Below, one piece after another: positions 26,449 through 34,743 of a stretch of 64,000 bases of DNA. Made by a program: the position numbers and the translations under genes. Position 1 is the first letter of the stretch. Each line of letters begins with the position of its first letter. The notes under the pieces were generated by a model that worked only from the letters and a program-made list of their open reading frames with translations, did no database searches and was not told the DNA's origin. This DNA is from Exiguobacterium aurantiacum (GTDB taxonomy: Bacteria > Bacillota > Bacilli > Exiguobacteriales > Exiguobacteriaceae), in contig NZ_MKXO01000003.1 of the NCBI RefSeq assembly GCF_001766415.1, forward strand, positions 62,001 through 126,000, in the 5' to 3' direction.

Positions 26449-27248
26449 TCAGCAAAAAGGAACAACGAATTGCCGACTATATGTTGAAACAACCGGAACT
26501 GATCATTCACCATACGATCAATCAAGTGGCCGACGACTTAGATGTCGCCGAGTCGACCGTGTTCCGTTTCTGTCAACGCGTCGGCTTCAAAGGGTATCAG
26601 GCGCTAAAGATCGCGCTCGCCTCGGATATCGTCGCACCGCTCCAAGATATCCATGAAGACATCACGCAAGACGATACGCCACTTCAAATCGCTGAAAAAA
26701 TTTTCGCGACGAACGTCAAGACGATCGAGTCGACCCGCCAAATCTTAGAGGAGGCGACGATGCAGCAGGCGGTCGACTTGTTGCTGTCGGCCCGCCGCAT
26801 CGAGTTTTTCGGGAGTGGTGGTTCGGCTGTGATTGCACTTGACGCGTACCATAAATTCGTCCGTAGCGGCCTGCTCGTTACGGCGAATTTAGAATCACAT
26901 ATGCAGCTCATGTCGGCGTCACAGCTGACGACAGACGACGTCGCCGTCCTCATCTCGCATTCGGGTGCCTCGAAAGAGACGCTCGACGTCGCGCACGTCT
27001 GTCGGGATCGCGGCGTGCCGATTATCGCCATCACGAACTACGCCAAGTCACCGCTCTCGAAACTCGCCGACGTCGCCTTGTATACCGTGTCGCAAGAGAC
27101 CGAGTTCCGTTCCGAGGCGCTCGCTTCGCGTATCGCCGAGCTCAGTTTAATTGACGCTCTGTTCACGGTCGTCATGATGCAACGTGGAGAGACGGGACGG
27201 GATGCGCTCCGTCAGATGCGGGAAGCCATCTCACGCCGTCGTATGTGA
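26397..27248 (+). CDS. RpiR/MurR family regulator with SIS domain
   Basis: Sugar-phosphate-responsive regulator of 283 residues. N-terminal HTH_6 domain (about 1-77: TLSKKEQRIADYMLKQPELI, VADDLDVAESTVFRFCQRVGFKGY). C-terminal SIS domain with FFGSGGSAVIALDAYHKF and VLISHSGASKETLDVA, which bind phosphosugars. AAAGGG precedes the ATG (26400 is an alternative). It is monocistronic with its own terminator. The nearby gluconate operon, which lacks a GntR, is a plausible target. Confidence 0.9.
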   Translation: MMESMNGLARIRGAYSTLSKKEQRIADYMLKQPELIIHHTINQVADDLDVAESTVFRFCQRVGFKGYQALKIALASDIVAPLQDIHEDITQDDTPLQIAEKIFATNVKTIESTRQILEEATMQQAVDLLLSARRIEFFGSGGSAVIALDAYHKFVRSGLLVTANLESHMQLMSASQLTTDDVAVLISHSGASKETLDVAHVCRDRGVPIIAITNYAKSPLSKLADVALYTVSQETEFRSEALASRIAELSLIDALFTVVMMQRGETGRDALRQMREAISRRRM

Positions 27249-27290
27249 AAACAGCTCCGACCCAGGACGTTACGGGTCGGAGCTGTTTCA
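27247..27290 (+). terminator. Terminator after the RpiR gene
   Basis: AAACAGCTCCGACCC pairs with GGGTCGGAGCTGTTT around a nine-base loop. The tail TCATCG is poor in T, so strength is moderate. Confidence 0.7.
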
Positions 27291-27350
27291 TCGTTCACCC
27301 GACGTGGTATCGGATAAGGACAACCGAACGCTACGGGAGGAGAGAGGACG

Positions 27351-28937
27351 ATGTCGCTCAACACGACGATGCTGGTCGTACTGCTCATATTGATGGTGCT
27401 TTTGATTTCGATGCCGTTCCTGCTGCTGTTCTACTTATGGATGAAAGACCGCAATCAGCGCGAGCACGCCGTCCTCCGCAACTTCCCGCTCCTCGGTAAG
27501 GTCCGCTACATACTCGAGATGATCGGCCCCGAGCTGCGCCAGTACTTGTTTTTGAACGACAACGAGGCGACGCCGTTCTCGCGGAACGAGTACGAGTCGG
27601 CCGTCATTTCCGGGAAATATAAGTCGCGGCTCATCGGTTTCGGCTCGGAACGGGACTTCGACGCGAACGGCTTCTACGTCCAGAACGCCTTGTTCCCGAC
27701 GCAACGAACTGATTTGAAGATCGCTCGTGACGAGACGGTGACGACGCATATGTATCATCTCGACGCCGACAATCTGTTCACGCGAAAAGAGCACATCGTC
27801 GAGCAAAAGGTGTCGCCGTATTTGTTGCCGCTTGCAGATGCACCCGTCATCGGCAAAGACACATGCCGGGAGCCGTTCCAAGTGCGCGGCCTCATCGGTC
27901 AGTCGGCGATGAGCTTCGGCTCGCTCGGCGAGAACGCCATCAGCGCGCTCTCGATCGGTCTCGGCCGGGCGAAAGGGACATGGATGAACACCGGGGAAGG
28001 CGGCTTGTCCGACTATCACTTGAAAGGGGACGTCGACCTCGTCTATCAGATCGGACCGGCGCTGTTCGGTGTCCGGACCGAGGACGGGGCGTTCTCCTGG
28101 GAGGCGTTCCAGGAGAAGAGCGCCATCAAACAAGTGCGCGCCTTCGAGCTGAAGCTCGCCCAAGGTGCGAAGACGCGGGGCGGCCACATCGAAGGTACGA
28201 AAGTGACGCCGGAGATCGCCAAGATCCGCAACGTCAAAGTCGGCATCAGCATCGACAGCCCGAACCGGTTCAACGAGTTCCATACGAACACGGAGATGCT
28301 CACCTTCATCGAACGGTTGCGCGACGTCGGGGGCAAGCCGGTCGGCATCAAGCTCGTCGTCGGTCGGCTCGATGACCTCCATGACCTGATCGCTGCCATG
28401 GAAGCGTCCGATCGATATCCGGACTTCATCACCGTCGACGGCGGGGAAGGCGGGACCGGGGCGACGTACCAAGAGCTCGCGGACGCGGTCGGACTGCCGC
28501 TTCACGCCGCGTTGCCGTACGTCCATCGTCTCCTCATCGAGCATGGACTGCGCGACAAGATCAAACTGTTCGCCTCCGGCAAGCTCGTGACGGCCGATAA
28601 AGTCGCCATCGCCTTAGGGCTCGGTGCGGACTTCGTCAACATCGCCCGTGGCCTCATGTTCAACGTCGGTTGCATCCAGGCACAAGTGTGTCATACGAAC
28701 CGGTGCCCGGTCGGTGTCGCGACGACGGACCCGAAGCTGCAACGGGCGCTCGTCGTCGACGAGAAGAGCTTCCGGGTGACGAACTATATCATCTCGCTCC
28801 GCGAAGGGCTGTACAACTTGACGGCCGCGGCCGGGCTCACGATACCGACCGAGTTTTCAGCCGAGCACATCATCTACAAATACGATGATGGACGGGTGAA
28901 GCCGGGGACCGAACTGTTCGGGACGAGCGACGGCTGA
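27351..28937 (+). CDS. yerD: FMN-binding glutamate synthase family protein (YerD-like)
   Basis: Protein of 528 residues corresponding to the FMN-binding synthase domain of GltB, with one N-terminal membrane segment (about 4-28). Seen: GQSAMSFGSLGENAISALS, NTGEGGLSDYHLKGDVDLVYQIGPALFG, DGGEGGTGATYQELADAVGLP and the 3Fe-4S ligand region CIQAQVCHTNRCPVGVAT. The glutaminase and C-terminal domains of GltB are absent, so it is not a complete glutamate synthase; physiological role unknown. GGGAGGAGAGAGG precedes the ATG. Confidence 0.9.
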   Translation: MSLNTTMLVVLLILMVLLISMPFLLLFYLWMKDRNQREHAVLRNFPLLGKVRYILEMIGPELRQYLFLNDNEATPFSRNEYESAVISGKYKSRLIGFGSERDFDANGFYVQNALFPTQRTDLKIARDETVTTHMYHLDADNLFTRKEHIVEQKVSPYLLPLADAPVIGKDTCREPFQVRGLIGQSAMSFGSLGENAISALSIGLGRAKGTWMNTGEGGLSDYHLKGDVDLVYQIGPALFGVRTEDGAFSWEAFQEKSAIKQVRAFELKLAQGAKTRGGHIEGTKVTPEIAKIRNVKVGISIDSPNRFNEFHTNTEMLTFIERLRDVGGKPVGIKLVVGRLDDLHDLIAAMEASDRYPDFITVDGGEGGTGATYQELADAVGLPLHAALPYVHRLLIEHGLRDKIKLFASGKLVTADKVAIALGLGADFVNIARGLMFNVGCIQAQVCHTNRCPVGVATTDPKLQRALVVDEKSFRVTNYIISLREGLYNLTAAAGLTIPTEFSAEHIIYKYDDGRVKPGTELFGTSDG

Positions 28938-28959
28938 GGGGCTGCCGCTTTTTTTGTCG
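28931..28959 (+). terminator. Terminator after yerD
   Basis: CGGC, a nine-base loop and GCCG are followed by CTTTTTTT, partly overlapping the stop codon. Short stem but strong T-run. Confidence 0.55.
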
Positions 28960-29065
28960 TCGCGAAATGTAAAGATTGCGGAATAGGCTGCGGATAGGGT
29001 TACGTTTTGACAAAGCGTGGAAATGATACATATCTAGCGAAATACGGATAGAGAGGCTGAACACT

Positions 29066-29461
29066 ATGAACAACATTGACTTCTTGTCGGCTGACCACTA
29101 TCGCGTGTTCAAACAAATGGCACGGCGGTTAGAAGACCCAGGGGCGGCGGGGAAAGAATATTTCTCGGCGCTGTACGTGATCGCGGGGAACGAGCGGGTG
29201 CGTGACATCCTGCTGCCGTACGTCAACCTCGAGACAGGGAGAATCAACACATCGACGATCATCGACGACAATACGTTCGAGAAGGGCGAGCTCGTCCTCG
29301 TCAAACTTGTCATCCATCTGTACAACCATAAAGAATGGGTGCTGCCGACGGAACTGATCAGCCTGCCGCAAGAGGACTATCAGCTCGCGATGCAAGCGAT
29401 CACGCTCTGTCGCGACGAACAGTTCGATAAAATAACCATTCCGGACGATGAAGAAGCCTGA
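29066..29461 (+). CDS. DUF6075 family hypothetical protein
   Basis: Cytosolic protein of 131 residues. The start NNIDFLSADHYRVFKQM and middle AAGKEYFSALYVIAGNERVRDILLPYVN agree with small Firmicute proteins grouped as DUF6075. No catalytic motif seen. GAGAGGC lies before the ATG and a terminator directly follows, so it is a single-gene unit. Function unknown. Confidence 0.65.
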   Translation: MNNIDFLSADHYRVFKQMARRLEDPGAAGKEYFSALYVIAGNERVRDILLPYVNLETGRINTSTIIDDNTFEKGELVLVKLVIHLYNHKEWVLPTELISLPQEDYQLAMQAITLCRDEQFDKITIPDDEEA

Positions 29462-29476
29462 CATGGGCTTCTTTTT
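29453..29476 (+). terminator. Terminator after the DUF6075 gene
   Basis: GAAGCCtgacatGGGCTTC followed by TTTTTC, overlapping the end of the gene. Confidence 0.8.
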
Positions 29477-29515
29477 CGTTGTCGTCAAACCATCTTTAAG
29501 TTCATAATGTGAAAT

Positions 29516-29540
29516 GTTTTGTGCCCGTCTGAAAGGGGAT
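29516..29540 (+). promoter_or_regulatory. Sigma-B-type promoter of the asp23 operon
   Basis: GTTTTG, 13 bases, then GGGGAT fits the sigma-B consensus GTTTAA-N12-14-GGGWAW. It is 72 bases before amaP. In staphylococci the asp23 operon is a classic sigma-B target, which supports the call. Confidence 0.65.
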
Positions 29541-29612
29541 TTATAAGTATATACATAGAGAGAGAATGAACGTTATGTCGTGAAATAAGCTATTCGAAAA
29601 GGGGATAGGGGC

Positions 29613-30155
29613 ATGAATGGATTGAATCGATTCATTTTGGTCATCACGGGCATTGTCGGGCTGGTCAGTGTTGGGGTGCTGTTGCTCGGAGTCTATGACG
29701 TCCCACGACTCAGTTCCTATCTAGAACGGTGGCAAAATCAAGACGAGTACGTATACACCATCCTCGCGATCTCCATTTTCCTTGGCATTGTGTTTATCTT
29801 GATGCTTCTGACCGGACTCATCGCCAAATCGAAATCGGAACGATATACGATCGAGACAGGGGAAGGACGAATCACCATCTCGACCGAGAAAATCGAGAAG
29901 ATGGTGTACGAATCGTTGAAGACGTTCCAAGGCGTTCGGACGCCGGACGTCAAAGTCGACATCGATTCGAAGAAAGAGAGCGTCCACGTCCATATCGATT
30001 GTTCGGTCTTCAATCGTGACGGGCTGCCGACGCTCGGGAAAGAGATTCAGACGCACGTGAAAGAGCGGCTTGAAGCGTTGCTTGAATTGCCGGTGACTGA
30101 CGTGTCACTCCATATTCAAGATACGAAACGTCAAACGTCAGAACGAGTCGTATAA
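29613..30155 (+). CDS. amaP: AmaP, membrane anchor of Asp23
   Basis: Membrane protein of 180 residues with two N-terminal membrane segments (about 7-29 and 47-70). The C-terminal soluble half (85-170) resembles Asp23/Gls24, with DVKVDIDSKKESVHVHID and LGKEIQTHVKERLEALLELPVTDVSLHI. In Staphylococcus AmaP tethers Asp23 to the membrane. First gene of a three-gene operon with a sigma-B-type promoter; AAAGGGGATAG sits before the ATG. Confidence 0.88.
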   Translation: MNGLNRFILVITGIVGLVSVGVLLLGVYDVPRLSSYLERWQNQDEYVYTILAISIFLGIVFILMLLTGLIAKSKSERYTIETGEGRITISTEKIEKMVYESLKTFQGVRTPDVKVDIDSKKESVHVHIDCSVFNRDGLPTLGKEIQTHVKERLEALLELPVTDVSLHIQDTKRQTSERVV

Positions 30156-30167
30156 GGAGGTGCTGTG

Positions 30168-30374
30168 ATGGATGTGAAAACGATGTTGTTCCCTTACCGA
30201 TTCCGTCTGCTCGGAGTCATTGTCGGGATTGTCATTGCGGTACTGTTCCTGACAATCGGCTTCGGCCAGACGCTTCTCATCGTGTCGCTGGCGTTCGTTG
30301 GATTTTTACTCGGCAAGTGGGCGGACGGTGTGCTTCGGGTAGACGAATGGGTGTCATTTTTCACGCGGAAGTAA
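30168..30374 (+). CDS. DUF2273 small membrane protein
   Basis: 68 residues with two hydrophobic segments (about 15-35 and 38-55) and the family pattern PYRFRLLGVIVGIVIAVLF, FVGFLLGKWADG. DUF2273 genes regularly sit between amaP and asp23. Start at 30168 has GGAGG seven bases upstream; GTG at 30165 is closer and less likely. Role in the membrane Asp23 complex is inferred from the conserved neighbourhood. Confidence 0.88.
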   Translation: MDVKTMLFPYRFRLLGVIVGIVIAVLFLTIGFGQTLLIVSLAFVGFLLGKWADGVLRVDEWVSFFTRK

Positions 30375-30416
30375 ACGGAACGAGTCAGTTCGAGGGTTAG
30401 AAAGGGGAGAAGGGCC

Positions 30417-30863
30417 ATGCAAAGCGAAAACACGAATGTCCAGACGAGCGTGTCAGACGAACCGGTGCGTCAAAACAAGTTGACGTTTGAAGACCAAGTC
30501 ATCAAAAAGATTGCGGGACTTGCGACTGGTGAGGTCCAAGGCATCTTGTCGATGAGCGGTGGCTTCATGAGCGGGTTCGCAGACCGGTTCCGGAGTACAG
30601 AGGACATCACGAAAGGCATCGACGCCGAAGTCGGCGAACATCAAGTCGCGCTCGATTTACGGGTCATCGTCGAATACGGAAAGAGTATACCGGGCATCTT
30701 TAATGAGACCGTCACCAAAATCAAGAAGGCGATGCATGACATGACCGGCCTTGATGTCGTCGAAGTGAATATGCATGTCGAGGACGTCATGACGCGGGCG
30801 GAGTTCGATGCGAAAAGTAAATCGATTGAGGAAGGAGCCGAGCCGAGCCGTGATCTTGTTTGA
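30417..30863 (+). CDS. asp23: Asp23/Gls24 family envelope stress response protein
   Basis: Protein of 148 residues. The domain at about 20-125 contains LTFEDQVIKKIAGLATGEVQGIL, DLRVIVEYGKSIPGIFNETVTKIKKAM and GLDVVEVNMHVEDV, diagnostic for Asp23. It is expected to assemble at the membrane through AmaP and buffer cell envelope stress. AAAGGGGAGAAGG precedes the ATG. Last gene of the operon, ended by a long terminator. Confidence 0.92.
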   Translation: MQSENTNVQTSVSDEPVRQNKLTFEDQVIKKIAGLATGEVQGILSMSGGFMSGFADRFRSTEDITKGIDAEVGEHQVALDLRVIVEYGKSIPGIFNETVTKIKKAMHDMTGLDVVEVNMHVEDVMTRAEFDAKSKSIEEGAEPSRDLV

Positions 30864-30914
30864 CGAGGAACACGTAGGTGATGCTTCCAGTGGAAAAACT
30901 TTAAATACTTTGAA

Positions 30915-30963
30915 CAGGGTAGTGTCGTCCCGCATGGGATGACACTACCCTGTTTTCTTTTTA
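30915..30963 (+). terminator. Terminator of the asp23 operon
   Basis: CAGGGTAGTGTCGTCCC pairs almost perfectly with GGGATGACACTACCCTG around CAT, followed by TTTTCTTTTT. Confidence 0.93.
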
Positions 30964-31056
30964 TAGTCTAGCTACGTGTAACCTGTCCAAAACAGGATAC
31001 GGGCAAGGAAAAAGGATGCTCGGACAAAACGGAGGTTGTTCAGTGCTCTCGACTGA

Positions 31057-33510
31057 TCACAAAGGGCTTTTCGGGACTTGAGTGTTTTGTTGAAGCGTCA
31101 TCATGACACGGTGCGATTCACTCGTATCGAGATAGCTCGCCTCGTATTCGAACAAGCCGCTTTCGAGCTCGGTCACACGGACGAGTCGGACGAGGATATC
31201 TGTCTTGTCACCGACTTGTGGCAAGAGGATCTTCAATTCGATGGCCTCTGTGACCGGCAGGCGAACCCGGGCGTAAAAATGCAGGCTTTGTAGCCCGCTC
31301 TTCGTCACGAGAATCGGGGTCGAGCCGATCGACAGTTCCCGGTCGTGGAACTTGTGGATCGTCACGCTCGCCTCGAGCGAGAACGCTTGTCGCGTGACGG
31401 CTGGGCCGACCGTCTCCGTCGTTGCTAGGAAGCGGTCCTCGAGCGCCCGTTCGAACTGCTCGGCGCCGAGCGGACGGCTGAACAAGTAGCCTTGGACGAT
31501 GCGGCAGTTGAGGCGTCGGACGACATCGAGTTGTTCGAGCGTCTCGACGCCTTCGATGACGACGTCCATCGCAAACTCCTCGGCCATGAACAGGATCGTC
31601 CGCACGATCGCCTGTGACTTCTTGTTCTCATGCAAGTCAGCGGCGAACTGTTGATCGATCTTGATCGTCTTGATCGGGTACTGCTGCAAATAAGATAACG
31701 ACGAGTAGCCGGTCCCGAAGTCGTCGAGGGCGACACGGATATTGGCGGCGTCGAGCTGTTCGAGCGTGTCGTGAATCTTCCGATTATCGCTCAAGACATC
31801 GGTCTCTAATATCTCGATCTCGAGCAGCGACGGTGTGAGCGTATAGCGGCGGAGCGCCCGCGTGACCGTCTCGGCATAGTGCCCATGCAACAGTCGTTTC
31901 GGTGACACGTTGATCGACACCGGGACGACGGGGAGGTCTTTGTCCTGCCAGTCGCGGAGATGGGCGCACGTATGATGGAGCACCCAATCGGCGAGTTGGA
32001 TGTGGAGGTCGCTCTCTTCAGACAACGGGATGAAGTCGTTCGGCGGAATCCGTCCCCATTCGGGATGTTGCCAGCGGACGAGCGCCTCGGCCCCGACGAT
32101 CCGGCCCGACCAGGCGTCGACTTTCGGTTGGAATTCAAGGAAGAGTTCGTCCTCTTCGATGGCGCGACGCAGATCGTTGCCGAGCTGATGTCGCCGATAC
32201 GAGTCGATATTGAAGCTCGAGGCGTAAAAGACGAACCGGTCCATACCCGGCAAGTTCGTCCGGCCGAGTGCCGTGTTGGCGTACTGCAGCAGCTCTTCGG
32301 CGACTGTCGAATCATGCGGATAGCGGCTGACCCCGATCGAGACGGGTGGTCGCCATTCGTACGGGCCGACTTGGATATGCTTCTCCCCGAGTTTGAGCAA
32401 AGACTGGCAGCTCATGATCAACGAGGGCTCATCCGTGACATCTGGCAAGAGCAACATGAATTCGTCACCCCCGAGATGACCGACGAAGCTGCCGTTCGGC
32501 AAACGATGGAGCAGGGCCGACGTGGCCGCGACGATCCAGTCATCTCCGACGGCGTAGCCGAAGTCGTGATTGATCCGGTGAATCGAGTTGAAGCTGATCG
32601 TCAGGACCGCGATATGCTCGTGCTGCTCCATCCGTTCGCCCAGCTCATAGAGAAAAAGGCTCCGGTTCGGCAGACTGGTGAGCGAATCGTGCATGGCGAG
32701 CTGCCAGATCTGTTCTTCTTGCGTCTTCAGACGGGTGATATCGTGGGCGATACTGATGACGGCCATGACCGTGCCGTCGTCGTCAAACTTCGGGATGAGG
32801 CGTTCCTCGACCCATTTGACGCTGTCGGTAAAGCTTGTCCGGTAGAGGACGGTCGTTTCCTGCCCCGCTTCGACACTTGCATGGGCGGCCCGGACTTTGG
32901 CCAAGTCGTTCCGATGGATCGCGTGATGGCAAGATGTCGGGTCCTCACCCATCGCTTGCGGTGCCGTCTGGAACAACGTCTCAAATCCGGCGGTATAAAA
33001 CTCGAGCTTCCCCGTTCGTAAATCTTTTCGGTAGATGGACGCCTCAATGTGCTTGTATAAGTCGCGAAGCCGTCCCACCTCGTCTTTTAAGTGGTCGTCT
33101 TGCGTGATGTCCCGGGCGATCCCGTACACACCGACGATCAAGTGGTTGTCATAGGCAGGGATGTTGGTGATTTGCAGCTTCAACATGCGGCCGTCCTTCT
33201 GTTTCGCCATGCATGTGTACGTCTCTTCAGTTCCTGACAGGGCGCTTGCGAAATACGTTTGGATCCGTTCGGCGTCCGCTTCGGTCGTGAAGCGGGCGAA
33301 GTGCGTGAACAGCTCACGCTTCGTGTAGCCGAGCAAGAGCGACAATTTCTCGTTGGAATCGACGATGTTCCCGTGAATGTCGAGCAAGAAGACTGGGTCG
33401 AGGTGTCCTTCGATGAAGTGGCGGTCGTTCGTGACGTCAGCGAGTGCGATCGGTAAGTCAGTGGCAGCCAATCGAGATTTGAGCGGATTGATCCAGTTGA
33501 ACCGAGTCAT
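31057..33510 (-). CDS. PAS-PAS-GGDEF-EAL-PilZ protein, probable c-di-GMP phosphodiesterase
   Basis: Cytosolic c-di-GMP enzyme of 817 residues. Order: PAS (about 30-140), PAS/PAC (150-265), GGDEF (275-430), EAL (445-690), PilZ-like tail (710-810). The GGDEF motif itself is intact (GHLGGDEF), but the metal-binding DxD of the first strand is replaced (ISFNSIHRIN), so cyclase activity is doubtful and no RxxD inhibitory site is seen. The EAL half keeps GAEALVRW, DDFGTGYSSL, EGVETLEQ and QGYLFSRP, so hydrolysis is likely. Start at 33510 is set by AAGGAGG; a frame from 33576 has no site. It is next to a decayed exopolysaccharide-like locus. Confidence 0.9.
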   Translation of the reverse strand: MTRFNWINPLKSRLAATDLPIALADVTNDRHFIEGHLDPVFLLDIHGNIVDSNEKLSLLLGYTKRELFTHFARFTTEADAERIQTYFASALSGTEETYTCMAKQKDGRMLKLQITNIPAYDNHLIVGVYGIARDITQDDHLKDEVGRLRDLYKHIEASIYRKDLRTGKLEFYTAGFETLFQTAPQAMGEDPTSCHHAIHRNDLAKVRAAHASVEAGQETTVLYRTSFTDSVKWVEERLIPKFDDDGTVMAVISIAHDITRLKTQEEQIWQLAMHDSLTSLPNRSLFLYELGERMEQHEHIAVLTISFNSIHRINHDFGYAVGDDWIVAATSALLHRLPNGSFVGHLGGDEFMLLLPDVTDEPSLIMSCQSLLKLGEKHIQVGPYEWRPPVSIGVSRYPHDSTVAEELLQYANTALGRTNLPGMDRFVFYASSFNIDSYRRHQLGNDLRRAIEEDELFLEFQPKVDAWSGRIVGAEALVRWQHPEWGRIPPNDFIPLSEESDLHIQLADWVLHHTCAHLRDWQDKDLPVVPVSINVSPKRLLHGHYAETVTRALRRYTLTPSLLEIEILETDVLSDNRKIHDTLEQLDAANIRVALDDFGTGYSSLSYLQQYPIKTIKIDQQFAADLHENKKSQAIVRTILFMAEEFAMDVVIEGVETLEQLDVVRRLNCRIVQGYLFSRPLGAEQFERALEDRFLATTETVGPAVTRQAFSLEASVTIHKFHDRELSIGSTPILVTKSGLQSLHFYARVRLPVTEAIELKILLPQVGDKTDILVRLVRVTELESGLFEYEASYLDTSESHRVMMTLQQNTQVPKSPL

Positions 33511-34154
33511 AGTTTCCTCCTTAATCTGAATATATCGAGTCAGGAACGGTAAAGCATTCCAGGTTTTCATTTCCAATCATTACAAAAACAGCAGCGTTTA
33601 CAAATATACGCATAATTTGACGAGTAGTAAATATGTTTGAGTGAAGAGTCAATAAAACGGGAAAATAGACCTAAAACGTCGCGACATTAGAAGAATCGGG
33701 CGATCGTTTATATGTATGCACCAATATGAATGAAATCACACTATATATTTTTTGTGTATATTATTTCCATATAATGATAGCGGGGGGTGATCGTAGCGAG
33801 ACTGTGATTCGAAGCGCTGAACGTGTCAGCCGACAGGCCAGCATACCCGTAATATGAAAACGAGCGAATCATGCGTCTCAAAGTATACACCTATTTCAAG
33901 GAACGGTCATAACATTCGTAAAAGCGATGTGCCGTCACATGATCGACGACTCGGCTCGCGCGGTGACATGCATGCCACGGACGAAACGTGAGGATAAATC
34001 GACCTTGTCCCTTGAGCTCGGGACAACTTGTGCTCGCAGACGAGGGAGAGGCCGAGCTTCGCCCGTTGCTTGACCAGATGAAAGATATGGTGCCGGAAAG
34101 CACCATCCAAGAAGACAGGCGGTTCATTCTTAGACGGTTAGAAGGTGCAGTCTG
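33511..34154. other. Long non-coding/decayed interval upstream of the truncated gene
   Basis: About 640 bases. It includes an AT-rich promoter zone (TATAAT at 33770-33775), a GC-rich foldable leader (33781-33850), a 13-codon frame MRLKVYTYFKERS (33871-33912), and then coding-like stretches in shifting frames up to 34158. The pattern looks like a once-functional leader and gene that has suffered deletions or frameshifts. Confidence 0.5.
33770..33850 (+). ncRNA. Candidate structured leader RNA
   Basis: Following TATAAT, GGGT (33785-33788) can pair with ACCC (33845-33848), enclosing a nested stem in which GCTG pairs with CAGC (33816-33819/33839-33842) and TGTC with GACA (33824-33827/33832-33835). 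No known riboswitch consensus was recognised; the c-di-GMP-I core was looked for and not found. Structure is hand-derived. Confidence 0.3.
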
Positions 34155-34158
34155 GTGA
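33967..34158 (+). pseudogene. C-terminal remnant of an upstream operon gene
   Basis: An open stretch of 63 codons ends LRRLEGAVW and its TGA overlaps the GTG start of the next frame (GTGA), the hallmark of translational coupling between real genes. It reads ..SSGQLVLADEGEAELRPLLDQMKDMVPES.. but begins at a stop with no start codon or ribosome site, and its upstream part is missing. So it is probably the tail of a deleted or frameshifted gene. Family not recognised. Confidence 0.4.
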
Positions 34159-34721
34159 ACAAATCAATGATCAGCTATGTCGCTGCCTTATTTTCGCTAC
34201 TCTTGGTCGGAATTCTATTTGTCCAGTTGCTTAGACTCGACTATGGCCACCGGTTGATCCCGACCAAAGCCCATGAAGCGAGAGAGTTCAAAACGCTAGC
34301 GGGTGAGAGCAGAGAACTTGAAGGAGAGCCGATCAATATCTACATTCATCAAAATGAGGATGAATTGTCCGAGGCGATTTTGACGAACTTCAAATACGCG
34401 CTCGACTACGCCAAACTCCCATACACATCGATCACGGCTGCACAAATCGAGGAGCTCGACCCGTCACCGCATAACGTGCTCGTCTTGAGCGGGGAAAACA
34501 CGGAGCAGTGGCCGTACGAGACGATTAAACAGTTCGTCGAACAAGGGGGGCGTCTCTATATCGCTGGACGTTTCATCGATGCGAAGTGGGCCGACCTCGT
34601 TGGTGTCAGCGATTTCGGGGACTTTCTGGATGGGGTCAACGGGCTTATCTTTGAACGAGAACTCTTCCCGGGCTATGTCGATCTGCCGCTAGACTCTGAA
34701 TTGTTTATCCATTGGGTATAA
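34155..34721 (+). pseudogene. 5' fragment of an exported protein gene cut by the tnpB element
   Basis: 188 codons from GTG, with an N-terminal membrane segment (about 6-27) then a soluble domain containing INIYIHQNEDELSEAILTNFKYALDYA, HNVLVLSGENTEQWPYETIKQFVEQGGRLYIAGRF. This resembles the N-terminal part of DUF2194-type proteins found with polysaccharide deacetylase domains in Pel-like loci; that assignment is tentative. The frame stops at a TAA formed inside the left-end palindrome of the inserted element, and no continuation is found beyond the element, so the rest was deleted. Confidence 0.6.
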
Positions 34722-34743
34722 ATACCCAAAGGGGGTGAATATC

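Noticed and set aside
27435-28544. Minus-strand frame of 369 codons opposite yerD
   Set aside because: Shadow of the glutamate synthase-like gene with Arg/Asp/Val-rich antisense composition.
31960-33021. Long plus-strand frame of 353 codons
   Set aside because: Exact shadow of the GGDEF-EAL gene on the other strand; no ribosome binding site and no family motifs.
33781-33850. c-di-GMP-I riboswitch next to the GGDEF-EAL gene
   Set aside because: The conserved core of that class (GGCAAA and GACGCAAAGC type segments) is absent; kept only as an unknown folded leader.
33891-34127. Minus-strand frame of 78 codons
   Set aside because: No ribosome binding site, Ser/Arg-rich shadow composition, and the plus strand carries a coupled gene end here.
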